Origin: a gamma proteobacterium SCGC AB-629-P17
GTDB taxonomy: Bacteria > Pseudomonadota > Gammaproteobacteria > PS1 > Pseudothioglobaceae
DNA length: 64,000 bases
Reading direction: 5' to 3'
Assembly: GCA_000372785.1 (NCBI GenBank)
Contig: KB889758.1
Span: 22,751-86,750, forward strand
The notes under the pieces were generated by a model. That model ran no database searches. It was not told the origin of the DNA and saw nothing but the letters and a program-made list of their open reading frames with translations. The position numbers were made by a program, and so were the translations under genes. How positions within the stretch are numbered: the first letter of the stretch is position 1; the number at the start of each line of letters is the position of its first letter. Below, piece by piece: positions 9,657 to 19,161 of this stretch.

Positions 9657-10988
9657 ATGCCTATGGAGTTGTTTGACCGTCAAAAAGATTCCGTAGGTCA
9701 AGGTGAACGAACGGTGTTAGTGAATGTTGAGCTTACCTCCAGTCGCCAGCAACCGAATGGAATGGATGAGTTCAGGCAACTTGCCTTGTCATCTGGTCTC
9801 AATATTGTTCAAACCATCACAGTTAAAAGGAACTCTACCGAAGCTAAATTCTTTGTTGGTAAAGGAAAGGTTGAGGAGCTAGCATCCATTGTGAGCATTA
9901 ATGAAGCTGATTTAGTAATTTTTTCGCTTCAACTTTCACCCACACAAGAGCGCAATCTCGAAAAAGCCTTGAAATGCCAAGTGATGGATAGAACTGGTTT
10001 AATTCTAGACATTTTTGCGCTTAGGGCGAAGTCATTTGAGGGTAAGTTGCAAGTCGAATTGGCGCAATTACGCCACCTATCCACTCGTCTGGTCAGGGGT
10101 TGGACACACCTAGAAAGACAAAAAGGTGGTATCGGTCTGCGTGGACCTGGTGAAACTCAGCTTGAGACAGATAAGCGATTAATTTCAAAACGTATTAAGT
10201 ATCTCGGCAAGCGTCTCGAAAAGGTCCACAAGCAGCACGACTTGAGTCGAAAATCAAGACGCAAAAAAGACCTACCTATGATTTCACTCGCCGGGTATAC
10301 AAATGCTGGAAAATCGACATTGTTCAACCAGTTAACTAATTCACATGTTTATGCCGACGACAAGCTTTTTGCAACTCTAGATTCTACTATTCGTCGAGTT
10401 ATTCTTCCAGCTGCAGGAGAGGCGGTTGTCGCAGATACAGTTGGATTTATCCAAGACTTGCCCCATGAGCTTGTGGCTGCATTCAAATCAACTCTTGAAG
10501 AAACCCGTCAGGCTAATGTTCTTCTTCATGTTGTTGATGCTTCAGATAAGGATAATGGTGACAAAATTGAACAGGTTGAAGATATTATTGAACAAATAGG
10601 GGCACAAGAAATTCCGAGCATAATTGTGATGAATAAGATTGATGAAATGAGTGATTTTCATCCAAGAGTAGATAAAGACTATTCAGGAAATATATACCGA
10701 GTATGGCTTTCAGCCCATACCGGAGAGGGTATAGATTTGCTTTATCAAGCCTTATCTGAACGTCTTAGTGGTATGATGACTTATGCTGGCATTCAGTTAG
10801 ATGTTCAGTCAGCTTATATTAGAAGTGAAATTCATAAAGTCGGCTTTATTCAGAAAGAAAAAATGAATGAATTTGGTCAGTGGCTACTTGAAATTAACGT
10901 TACTCGACACTATCTAAAGAGATTATTAGGTAAGCAAGGTGTTTCATTATTATGGGAACAGAAATCGCAACAGAGTCAAATGGCCTAG
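9657..10988 (+). CDS. hflX: GTPase HflX
   Basis: 443 aa. GPGETQLETDKR, GYTNAGKSTLFN, ADTVGFIQDLPHELVAAFKSTLEE. Confidence 0.96.
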   Translation: MPMELFDRQKDSVGQGERTVLVNVELTSSRQQPNGMDEFRQLALSSGLNIVQTITVKRNSTEAKFFVGKGKVEELASIVSINEADLVIFSLQLSPTQERNLEKALKCQVMDRTGLILDIFALRAKSFEGKLQVELAQLRHLSTRLVRGWTHLERQKGGIGLRGPGETQLETDKRLISKRIKYLGKRLEKVHKQHDLSRKSRRKKDLPMISLAGYTNAGKSTLFNQLTNSHVYADDKLFATLDSTIRRVILPAAGEAVVADTVGFIQDLPHELVAAFKSTLEETRQANVLLHVVDASDKDNGDKIEQVEDIIEQIGAQEIPSIIVMNKIDEMSDFHPRVDKDYSGNIYRVWLSAHTGEGIDLLYQALSERLSGMMTYAGIQLDVQSAYIRSEIHKVGFIQKEKMNEFGQWLLEINVTRHYLKRLLGKQGVSLLWEQKSQQSQMA

Positions 10989-13288
10989 AGAGGCAATCAA
11001 TACCTCTATTACCGCTTAGAGATGTGGTTGTTTTTCCGCACACGGTTATCCCACTTTTTATTGGCAGAAAATCTTCAGTTCATGCAATTACCCATGCCAT
11101 GGAAGCAGATAAGCATGTTTTCTTGGTCACTCAAAAAGATGAAGCTATTGAAGATCCTAAAAATGAAGATCTTCACAAGGTTGGCACTTTGGCGACAATC
11201 CTGCAGTTACTTAAGCTACCTGATGGAACTATAAAAGTTTTGGTTGAGGGAGTTAGGCGCTCTAGAATTGAAGAGTTTGTTGAATTAGGAGAGCATACTG
11301 AAGTTATTCTGAGTGACTGTGTATTAAGCTTTGAGAATGACACAGAAATCAAAGCAATGATGCGTCTGGCCCTAGAAAATTTTGAGAAATATATAAAACT
11401 CAGCAAAAAAATTCCAGAGGAAGTATACAAAGTACTTAAAGAAATTACAGACATTGAACGTTTTAGTGATGTCATCATTGCAAACATTAATCTGAAAGTT
11501 GAAGAAAAGCAGGAACTCCTCGAGAGTGGTCTAGCTAAAGATAGATTAGAAGCAATTCTTACAATTCTTGAAGGTGAGCTAGATGTTCTTGGTGCTGAAC
11601 AAAAAATTCAAAGCCGAGTTCGTAAGCAAATGGAATCTAATCAGAGAGACTATTATTTGAATGAACAAATGAAGTCCATTCAGAAAGAGCTTGGCACCCT
11701 TGATGATGAAAATGAAATTGAGGAATTGCAATCAAGCATCAACAAAGCAAAAATGCCCAAAGAAGCTAAGAATAAAGCTCAAGGAGAACTGAATAAGCTG
11801 CAGAGAATGTCTTCTCAATCTTCTGATGCATCTATCATCAGAACTTATATCGAGAATTTGTGTTCAGTGCCTTGGAGCAAAAAGACACGAATCAGTCAAG
11901 ATTTAATTAAGGCGCAAAAAATATTGGATGATGATCATTATGGTTTAATTAAGGTTAAAGAACGAATATTGGAACACTTAGCTGTTCAAACTCGTGTGAC
12001 ACATAATAAAGCAAATATTCTTTGTTTAGTTGGTCCTCCTGGAGTTGGAAAAACTTCATTGGGAGAGTCTATTGCCAGATCAGTAAATCGAAAATACATT
12101 CGAATGGCACTAGGTGGGGTAAGAGATGAGGCAGAGATTCGTGGGCATAGACGAACCTATATAGGCGCAATGCCAGGCTCAATTGTGCAAAAAATGCAGA
12201 AAGTTAAAGTCAAAAACCCACTTTTCTTACTTGACGAGATCGATAAAATGGCATCCGACTTTAGAGGTGATCCTGGATCAGCTATGTTAGAGGTATTAGA
12301 TCCCGAGCAAAACCATACCTTTAATGACCATTACTTAGAGGTTGATTATGACCTATCACAGGTGATGTTTGTTGCAACTGCGAACTCTCTAGATCTGCCA
12401 CAAGCGCTGATAGACCGTATGGAAATAATTCAGATTTCTGGATACACGGAAGATGAAAAATTACAAATTGCTAAACAACATTTGATTGCAAAACAGATGA
12501 AAAATAATGGTGTCAAAAATAGCGAAATCGTTTTTAAAGACTCCGCAATAATGGACATTATCCGTTATTACACTAGAGAGGCTGGTGTCCGTAACCTTGA
12601 CAGAGAAATTGGTAGTATCTGTCGAAAGGTAATCAAGGATCTAACTCTCAAAAAGCGCAAGGCAAAAGCAATAATTAATTCCAAGAGTTTGCCGAAATTC
12701 TTAGGAATGAAAAAGTATCGCTTCGGCTTGGCTGAAGAGCATAACCAGATTGGCGAGGTGACTGGTCTAGCGTGGACATCGGTGGGCGGAGACTTGTTGA
12801 CTATTGAAGCTTCTACCTATAAAGGAAAAGGCAAGCTAAATTACACCGGTCAATTAGGAGACGTCATGAAAGAGTCTATTCAGGCAGCTATGTCGGTCAC
12901 TCGTCAGCGTGCAGATGTCCTAGGAATTGCTGAAGACTTTCATGAAAAGCTTGATATTCATATTCATGTTCCAGATGGCTCGACACCAAAAGATGGTCCT
13001 AGTGCTGGTGCGGCAATGTGCACCGCTTTGGTTTCTGTATTAACAGGTCGAAAAGTAAAGGCTGCGGTAGCTATGACGGGTGAAATTACACTTAGAGGTG
13101 AGATTACACCAATCGGAGGTCTAAAAGAAAAACTACTTGCTGCTTTGAGGGGTGGTATTAAAACTGTAATCATTCCTGATGATAATGAGCGTGAACTATC
13201 TGAAGTGCCAGACAAAATCAAAGGCAACCTTGAGATTATAAAAGTGAAATGGATCGATCAAGTTCTAGATATTGCTCTTGAGAAGTAA
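10952..13288 (+). CDS. lon: ATP-dependent protease Lon
   Basis: 778 aa. GPPGVGKTSLG, LDEIDKM, catalytic PKDGPSAGAAMCTAL. Overlaps the hflX 3' end by 37 bp. Confidence 0.97.
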   Translation: MGTEIATESNGLERQSIPLLPLRDVVVFPHTVIPLFIGRKSSVHAITHAMEADKHVFLVTQKDEAIEDPKNEDLHKVGTLATILQLLKLPDGTIKVLVEGVRRSRIEEFVELGEHTEVILSDCVLSFENDTEIKAMMRLALENFEKYIKLSKKIPEEVYKVLKEITDIERFSDVIIANINLKVEEKQELLESGLAKDRLEAILTILEGELDVLGAEQKIQSRVRKQMESNQRDYYLNEQMKSIQKELGTLDDENEIEELQSSINKAKMPKEAKNKAQGELNKLQRMSSQSSDASIIRTYIENLCSVPWSKKTRISQDLIKAQKILDDDHYGLIKVKERILEHLAVQTRVTHNKANILCLVGPPGVGKTSLGESIARSVNRKYIRMALGGVRDEAEIRGHRRTYIGAMPGSIVQKMQKVKVKNPLFLLDEIDKMASDFRGDPGSAMLEVLDPEQNHTFNDHYLEVDYDLSQVMFVATANSLDLPQALIDRMEIIQISGYTEDEKLQIAKQHLIAKQMKNNGVKNSEIVFKDSAIMDIIRYYTREAGVRNLDREIGSICRKVIKDLTLKKRKAKAIINSKSLPKFLGMKKYRFGLAEEHNQIGEVTGLAWTSVGGDLLTIEASTYKGKGKLNYTGQLGDVMKESIQAAMSVTRQRADVLGIAEDFHEKLDIHIHVPDGSTPKDGPSAGAAMCTALVSVLTGRKVKAAVAMTGEITLRGEITPIGGLKEKLLAALRGGIKTVIIPDDNERELSEVPDKIKGNLEIIKVKWIDQVLDIALEK

Positions 13289-13303
13289 CTAGGAATAGAA
13301 TTA

Positions 13304-14572
13304 TCAGTGATTTTTAATGAGCTTGGCGTAGTAAAAGCCGTCATATTCTTTGTGAGGTAGTTGTTGTTTCCCAATATCACCAGCTCCCCAATTTAGTGTT
13401 ATTTTTTCATTTTTTGCATCCTCAAATTTCTCTAGGAATTGACTAATCTGGTGAACATTTTCATCCTTTAGTACTGAGCAAGTTGCATACAGTAGTTGTC
13501 CTCCAGGCTTTAAAACTTCCCAGAGATTTCCAAGAATTAAAGATTGAGTTTTGGTAATTTGAGAAATATCTTTCGGTTTTTTTAGTAGCTTAATATCGGG
13601 GTGTCTCCTAATAACTCCTGTACTTGAACAGGGAGCATCTAGTAAAATTTTATCAAAGAGCTTACCATCCCACCATTCTTGGTCTCTTGCATCCCCCTGT
13701 TGGATAGTGATATTTTGATTTTTGAACCGATCAAGGTTTTCTTGAACTTTTGAGAGTCTCTGTTTGTCATTATCTAGTGCGATGATATTAGCTTTTGGGC
13801 AAAGTTCAGCTAGGTGTGTTGCCTTACCTCCTGGAGCACTACATGCGTCTAGAATGAGTTCGCCTTTTTTAGGTGAAATCAATAGTGCTGCTAACTGTGC
13901 AGAAGTGTCTTGCACATAACAAGAGCCATTTTTGAACCCAGGTAACTTAGTCACACTAACAGCATTATTAAGAGTTAAAGCTTGAGGTGCTATAGTGGAA
14001 GATTGACTGGAGATATTTATTTCTTGTAACTGTTGTTGGTAATCATCCTTCTGAATCGATGGATGAACGCGAATCGTCATTGGTGCTTTTTTGTTGTTTT
14101 CAATGAGAATTTCTTGAAAGTTTTTTGGATAATCTTTCTTTAGTTTTTTAATCAACCAACTTGGATGAGAGTAATGTTTATTGTTCTCAATAATCTCTTG
14201 GTTTCGATCAATGTCTCTAAGTATTGCATTAATAAAGCCTTTTGCCCAAGGTTTTCCGATAACCTCGGCAACACCTACAGTTTCGTTGATTGCTGCATGT
14301 ATTGGGGTATCAGAATGAATAAGTTGATATGCACCCAGAATAAGTAAGCAATGTATGTCAAGATTCTTTTTTTCCAATGGCTTTTTTAGACGAGGTGTTA
14401 TGACGTCGTTAAGGTGATGATAAAACCGAATGGAGCCAAAAGTTAAAGATTTCGCATAAGATAAATCATCAGAATCTACTGGAAAAATGCCATCAGAGAG
14501 AGATTTTTTGTTTACAACAATTGAACAAATTGCTTGGTGAGCTATTACTCTAGCATTTGTTTTATTGAGCAA
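13304..14572 (-). CDS. rsmB: 16S rRNA (cytosine(967)-C(5))-methyltransferase RsmB
   Basis: NusB-like N-domain plus ILDACSAPGGKATHLAE, LDAPCSSTGVIRRHPD. The ORF extends to 14635, but homology suggests a TTG start at 14572 overlapping the dsbC stop. Confidence 0.92.
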   Translation of the reverse strand: MLNKTNARVIAHQAICSIVVNKKSLSDGIFPVDSDDLSYAKSLTFGSIRFYHHLNDVITPRLKKPLEKKNLDIHCLLILGAYQLIHSDTPIHAAINETVGVAEVIGKPWAKGFINAILRDIDRNQEIIENNKHYSHPSWLIKKLKKDYPKNFQEILIENNKKAPMTIRVHPSIQKDDYQQQLQEINISSQSSTIAPQALTLNNAVSVTKLPGFKNGSCYVQDTSAQLAALLISPKKGELILDACSAPGGKATHLAELCPKANIIALDNDKQRLSKVQENLDRFKNQNITIQQGDARDQEWWDGKLFDKILLDAPCSSTGVIRRHPDIKLLKKPKDISQITKTQSLILGNLWEVLKPGGQLLYATCSVLKDENVHQISQFLEKFEDAKNEKITLNWGAGDIGKQQLPHKEYDGFYYAKLIKNH

Positions 14573-15281
14573 GAGTTTGTATGATGTTTTGAAGGAGCTC
14601 TTCTGGTTCTTGGTAGCCAGGTATATTGGTACCATCTTCTAAGAATATTGAAGGTGTAGCAAAGACACCCAATTGCTCTGAAATCGCTAATTGTTGAGCG
14701 ACAGGATTCTCACAATCTTCACTCATTGGAAAAATGCGTTGTATTTTATAGTTATGTAGGGCTAGATTCCTGTTTTCTGCACACCAAATTTTTTCCATAG
14801 CGCTTTGTGCCTGAGGATGAAGTTGCTCTAGTGGTGAAGCTAAATATTTTATTGTTATACCCAAGGAATTCATTTCTGCTATATTGTTATGTAATTTTGC
14901 GCAAAAAGGGCAATCAACATCTGTAAAAACATGAACAATATACTGTTCATTCACCGCTTTAAAGACAATCTTGCTGTTTTCATCAATATTATCAAGTATC
15001 TGCTTGCTTATAGCATTGATTCTCATTGCAGTAAGATTGGACATTGTAACTAAATCTGTCACAGTTCCTTGTAAAACATATCGGGCATCGGAAGATATAT
15101 GCATGACTTCTATTCTGGGTTCAGTAATGATTACTTCATAAAACCCATCAAGTTGTGACTCATTTATTTGTTCGGCACTGATATTTGGGAAAAATGGCTG
15201 TAATTGGTTAATGATTTCTTCGATATTTGCATGAGCAGAGTTTGCAAATAACAAAAACAACAACAAAAGTGACTTATACAT
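14562..15281 (-). CDS. dsbC: Thiol:disulfide interchange protein DsbC family
   Basis: 239 aa with signal peptide, active site DCPFCAKLH and GVFATPSIFLEDG cis-Pro region. Confidence 0.92.
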   Translation of the reverse strand: MYKSLLLLFLLFANSAHANIEEIINQLQPFFPNISAEQINESQLDGFYEVIITEPRIEVMHISSDARYVLQGTVTDLVTMSNLTAMRINAISKQILDNIDENSKIVFKAVNEQYIVHVFTDVDCPFCAKLHNNIAEMNSLGITIKYLASPLEQLHPQAQSAMEKIWCAENRNLALHNYKIQRIFPMSEDCENPVAQQLAISEQLGVFATPSIFLEDGTNIPGYQEPEELLQNIIQTLAQ

Positions 15282-15360
15282 AGTGAAAATTCATTATTAA
15301 AGAAGTAAATTTTACAGATTTTTGGTAGAATATCAGGATTATAATTTTGCGGGAAAGGCA

Positions 15361-16788
15361 ATGGAATTTTTTGTCACACATCAGACGGTAGAACATTACA
15401 GTGGTGACTGCGCCGTAGCATTTATTTTCAAGGACAAAACTCATCAAAATAAGGAGCTTCAGCAACTATTAGAATTGAACCGATTTGAAGCAATCATTGG
15501 AGCAACTTTGATGCTCAGTCAAGTGAGTGGTTATAAAACAAAGAGATTGTTGATTGTCGGCTTGGGTGATTCATCACTCAACGAAAAGAACTACATGAAA
15601 GTGCTTAATTCACTTTCATTAGCTTTCTCTGATGCAAAGGTGAAAAATGTAGTGATACCAGATATTCAAATTGATAATCGTGATGAGTCTTGGGTGCAGT
15701 TAACGACAGCCCGGGTACTGAAAAATGCAAGCTATCAAGTCGAAAAAGTTGACGCTAAGGAGAAAAATGAGAAAGGCACTCTAGAAGCAATAAGTATTTA
15801 TTCAGAAAATAATGATGCCACAGAAATTAATAAAGGTTTGGCGATTGCTAATGGAATGGCTTTAACTCGAAGATTGGGAGACTTACCGTCTAATATTTGC
15901 ACGCCTAGTTACTTGGCTGAAACAGCAAAGTCGTTGGCTAAGAGTTATAAGCTTCAGTGTGAAGTTCTAGAAGAGTCCGATATGGAGGCATTAGGTATGA
16001 ATTCTTTGCTTTCGGTATCTAAAGGCTCTTCTGAGCCTGGCAAGTTAATTAGTCTGAGTTACAATAATGCAGGTGAGGAACAGCCAGTGGTATTGGTAGG
16101 CAAGGGAGTGACATTTGACAGTGGCGGAATTTCATTGAAGCCTGGCGCTAAGATGGATGAAATGAAGTTCGATATGTGTGGAGCAGCATCGGTTTTAGGT
16201 GTTATGAGGGCAGTTGTTGAGATGAAACTTAAAGTTAACCTTAACGTTGTGGTGCCTACTGTTGAAAATATGCCTGCCCACGACGCATCTAAGCCTGGCG
16301 ATGTTGTTAAAACTATGTCGGGTCAAACAGTCGAAATTCTAAATACAGATGCTGAAGGAAGGCTCATTTTATGTGATGCATTGACTTATTGTGAAAAGTT
16401 TAGTCCGAAAGTTGTGATTGATATTGCAACACTTACTGGAGCTGTGATTATCGCATTAGGTAAACATCATTCCGGGTTAATGGCGAATGACCAAGTTTTA
16501 GCAGATGATTTGAAAAAGGCAGGCGGTGATGCTATGGATACGCTCTGGCAATTGCCTTTAGATGAGGAGTATGATGAGTTGCTTAAGTCTAATTTTGCAG
16601 ACATGGCGAATATTGGTGGCCGGGAAGCTGGCACTGTAACAGCTGCTTGTTTTCTTGCTCGCTTTACCAAAGACTATCGATGGGCTCACCTAGATATTGC
16701 AGGTACTGCTTGGCTTGGTGGTTCAAAAAAAGGTGCAACAGGTCGACCGGTGCCTCTTTTAACGCAATATATTATGGAGCAAATATAA
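15361..16788 (+). CDS. pepA: Leucyl aminopeptidase
   Basis: VGKGVTFDSGGISLKPG, NTDAEGRLILCDALTY. ATG at 15361 preferred over the TTG at 15322. Confidence 0.96.
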   Translation: MEFFVTHQTVEHYSGDCAVAFIFKDKTHQNKELQQLLELNRFEAIIGATLMLSQVSGYKTKRLLIVGLGDSSLNEKNYMKVLNSLSLAFSDAKVKNVVIPDIQIDNRDESWVQLTTARVLKNASYQVEKVDAKEKNEKGTLEAISIYSENNDATEINKGLAIANGMALTRRLGDLPSNICTPSYLAETAKSLAKSYKLQCEVLEESDMEALGMNSLLSVSKGSSEPGKLISLSYNNAGEEQPVVLVGKGVTFDSGGISLKPGAKMDEMKFDMCGAASVLGVMRAVVEMKLKVNLNVVVPTVENMPAHDASKPGDVVKTMSGQTVEILNTDAEGRLILCDALTYCEKFSPKVVIDIATLTGAVIIALGKHHSGLMANDQVLADDLKKAGGDAMDTLWQLPLDEEYDELLKSNFADMANIGGREAGTVTAACFLARFTKDYRWAHLDIAGTAWLGGSKKGATGRPVPLLTQYIMEQI

Positions 16789-16825
16789 GAATATTCATTT
16801 CTACATTTCATAATGTGGCTATAAA

Positions 16826-17230
16826 TTATTGATTCATTCTGAGTTCATTATTCCTAAATACTATACTTGTAAGACTAACGACTCCAACCAATTTGCCTTC
16901 ATCAATGACTGGACAACGTGATATATTCATACGAGTCAGCAGTCTGGCACAGTAACGAATATACATTGTCGAGTGAACTGAAATGGCTGGTTTATTCATT
17001 ATTTCATAAACATTGACTCGATCTAGAGACCTATTTTTAGCAATCACCTTTGCTGCAATGTCGGCTATTAAAACTACACCATACTCATCGTTTTCGTGAG
17101 CCTTATCAACTATTAGCATTTTTGTTTTTTTGTACTGCATAGTATCTAAGGCATCCTGAACACTCAGATTACGATCTACAATATCAACATCCTTCCACAT
17201 TACATCCTTTACTAGTAATTCATTTTTCAT
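16826..17230 (-). CDS. CBS-domain protein
   Basis: 134 aa containing two CBS-like repeats (VKDVMWKDVDIVDRNLSVQDAL; MNISRCPVIDEGKLVGVVSLTSIV). Confidence 0.85.
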   Translation of the reverse strand: MKNELLVKDVMWKDVDIVDRNLSVQDALDTMQYKKTKMLIVDKAHENDEYGVVLIADIAAKVIAKNRSLDRVNVYEIMNKPAISVHSTMYIRYCARLLTRMNISRCPVIDEGKLVGVVSLTSIVFRNNELRMNQ

Positions 17231-17577
17231 ATTTCCTCCTCTATGTTTTTACTTAGTATTTCAATTTGATGCATAACACCAACTGCATCTTCAACATCAA
17301 TTTGAAAGGCAATACCTTCATGTGACTCTTTGTCGAAGGCTCCTACCTCGTTAACAGTTTCAAGAATATTTAGCGCATTATGTTGCTCCACTAAAAGAAA
17401 GAGAACATCTCTTTGTGTTTCAATATGCAATCCTAAAAAAGTTTTCTTGTCATGAACACCTTCACCTCTTGCCTGAGAAATAACAGTTGAACCTGTAGCC
17501 CCATGTTCTCGTGCCGCAGACAAAATTTTATCGGTTTTAGCGCTATCAACAAAAGCGATTATTAATTTAAAGTGCAT
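17227..17577 (-). CDS. PII-like (GlnB-fold) nitrogen-regulatory-type protein
   Basis: 116 aa. FKLIIAFVDSAKTDKILSAAREHGATGSTVISQARGEG and GIAFQIDVEDAVGV read as a PII-like fold. 4 bp overlap with the CBS gene. Confidence 0.75.
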   Translation of the reverse strand: MHFKLIIAFVDSAKTDKILSAAREHGATGSTVISQARGEGVHDKKTFLGLHIETQRDVLFLLVEQHNALNILETVNEVGAFDKESHEGIAFQIDVEDAVGVMHQIEILSKNIEEEI

Positions 17578-17587
17578 TACATCCTCC

Positions 17588-18319
17588 TTATTTGTTAATT
17601 AAATGTTTAATTTGAGCATAAGCCAATACTCCCATGATAGGAAATAGACTTGCAAAGGCAATCAGCCCAAATCCGTCAATGAGCGGGTTTCTACCTTCTA
17701 TTGTGCTTGCTAGGCCAAGCCCCAAAGCAGCTACCAAAGGCACGGTGACACTTGAAGTTGTGACACCACCGCTGTCATAAGCTAGTGCGATAATTTGCTT
17801 TGGAGCGAAAAAAGTTTGTACGATGACAAGCCCATAGCCAGCAATGATAAAGTAATGAAGGGGTAGACCAACAACAATTCGATAACTCCCAAGTGCGATA
17901 CCAATCGCCACTCCAAGGGCTATTGTAATTCTCAAAGGCCAAACTCGGATTGAGTTACCCGAAACCTCATTGGCTTTAATTGATACAGCCAAAAGAGAGG
18001 GCTCAGCAATGGTTGCTGAGAAGCCCATGCTTGCTGCAAATAAATATACCCAATAGTAGTCATTCCAATTCAGTTCGGTTTTACCAAGAAAATCTGGCGA
18101 AGTTAATTGGGTGGCCATCATTTTCCCTATTGGAAATAGTGCTTTTTCTAGTCCGACAATAAATAAAGTTAGTCCTATCCAAACCATAAAGATGCCAAAT
18201 AAAGTCTGAGCTAGATTGGGTATTTTTTCTTTGATAATAAATAGTTGAAAGATTAATATCATTCCAATGATAGGAGCTATATCCCAAAACATAGAAATGA
18301 AAGATTCAAGAATAATCAT
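17588..18319 (-). CDS. DUF1538-family integral membrane protein (copy 2)
   Basis: 243 aa, multi-TM, GFSATIAEPSLLAVS and ALAYDSGGVTTSSVTVPLVAALG. Paralogous to the adjacent upstream gene. Confidence 0.82.
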   Translation of the reverse strand: MIILESFISMFWDIAPIIGMILIFQLFIIKEKIPNLAQTLFGIFMVWIGLTLFIVGLEKALFPIGKMMATQLTSPDFLGKTELNWNDYYWVYLFAASMGFSATIAEPSLLAVSIKANEVSGNSIRVWPLRITIALGVAIGIALGSYRIVVGLPLHYFIIAGYGLVIVQTFFAPKQIIALAYDSGGVTTSSVTVPLVAALGLGLASTIEGRNPLIDGFGLIAFASLFPIMGVLAYAQIKHLINK

Positions 18320-19050
18320 AAAACAATCCCAAAAATTAGAACTGCAATAATCGGTGAGAGTGCGCAGATTGCAATCATTCCAAATCCGTCAGTAAGCGGA
18401 TTTCTACCTCGAATGCTACTCGCTAATCCAACACCTAACGCGGTTACCAAAGGCACTGTAACCGTTGATGTTGTGACTCCACCAGAGTCATAAGCAACGC
18501 CAACAATCCAATCAGGAGAGACAAATGTAACAACCATCACTAAAACATATCCTGGGATAATCAACCATTGTAAGGGCCAGCCTTTTAAGATTCTTATAAC
18601 ACCGAGCATCACTGACAAACCAACAGCAAGTGCAACGGTCAACCTTAGTTCAAGTGAATATTTATTGATAGCCAACTCATTGTTTTCAATAATGCCACCA
18701 ATACTAGCAACAATTGCAGCTTCTTGTGATACAGCCATGAGTGCAGGTTCTGCTATGGATGATCCAAAGCCAAGTGCAAAAGAGAACAATAGTAACCAAA
18801 ACAATGAACCTTTGTTTACAAAAGAATGGGCAAGGTTCTCTCCTATAGGGAAAAGTCCCAACCTAAGACCAGAAACAAAAAAAGTCAAACCAAGAAGAAT
18901 TGACAAGGTTCCTAAAAGTATGACGCCTATTTCAGGAATGGCTTGCTTAAGCACTATGATTTGGAAAAAAGCGACTACTAAAACAATTGGAAGTAAGTCT
19001 TTGCAGCTTTCGAGCAAGTTATTCGCAAGCCTTCTAAGCACTTCATCCAT
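18316..19050 (-). CDS. DUF1538-family integral membrane protein (copy 1)
   Basis: 244 aa, multi-TM, GFGSSIAEPALMAVS and GVAYDSGGVTTSTVTVPLVTALG. Overlaps copy 2 by 4 bp. Confidence 0.82.
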   Translation of the reverse strand: MDEVLRRLANNLLESCKDLLPIVLVVAFFQIIVLKQAIPEIGVILLGTLSILLGLTFFVSGLRLGLFPIGENLAHSFVNKGSLFWLLLFSFALGFGSSIAEPALMAVSQEAAIVASIGGIIENNELAINKYSLELRLTVALAVGLSVMLGVIRILKGWPLQWLIIPGYVLVMVVTFVSPDWIVGVAYDSGGVTTSTVTVPLVTALGVGLASSIRGRNPLTDGFGMIAICALSPIIAVLIFGIVL

Positions 19051-19100
19051 GTTCGTTTTACTTTCTTAATTGTTTCACCTATTATAAACCTGCTAGAGGT

Positions 19101-19121
19101 AGTGCAAAGCTCTCTTGCACT
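19101..19121. promoter_or_regulatory. Perfect dyad AGTGCAA-N7-TTGCACT in the DUF1538/pabC divergent spacer
   Basis: Direct reading: agtgcaa agctctc ttgcact. Confidence 0.5.
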
Positions 19122-19161
19122 TTGTTTATAATGGATTGTGTAAGCGACTAACTCTCATGAT

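Noticed and set aside
10952-10988. 37 bp hflX-lon overlap as an unusual regulatory fusion
   Set aside because: Overlapping starts are common in compact genomes; both proteins look full length.
14570-14635. N-terminal extension of RsmB overlapping dsbC
   Set aside because: Homology to RsmB begins near NKTNARVIAHQ; a TTG at 14572 explains the start without a long overlap.
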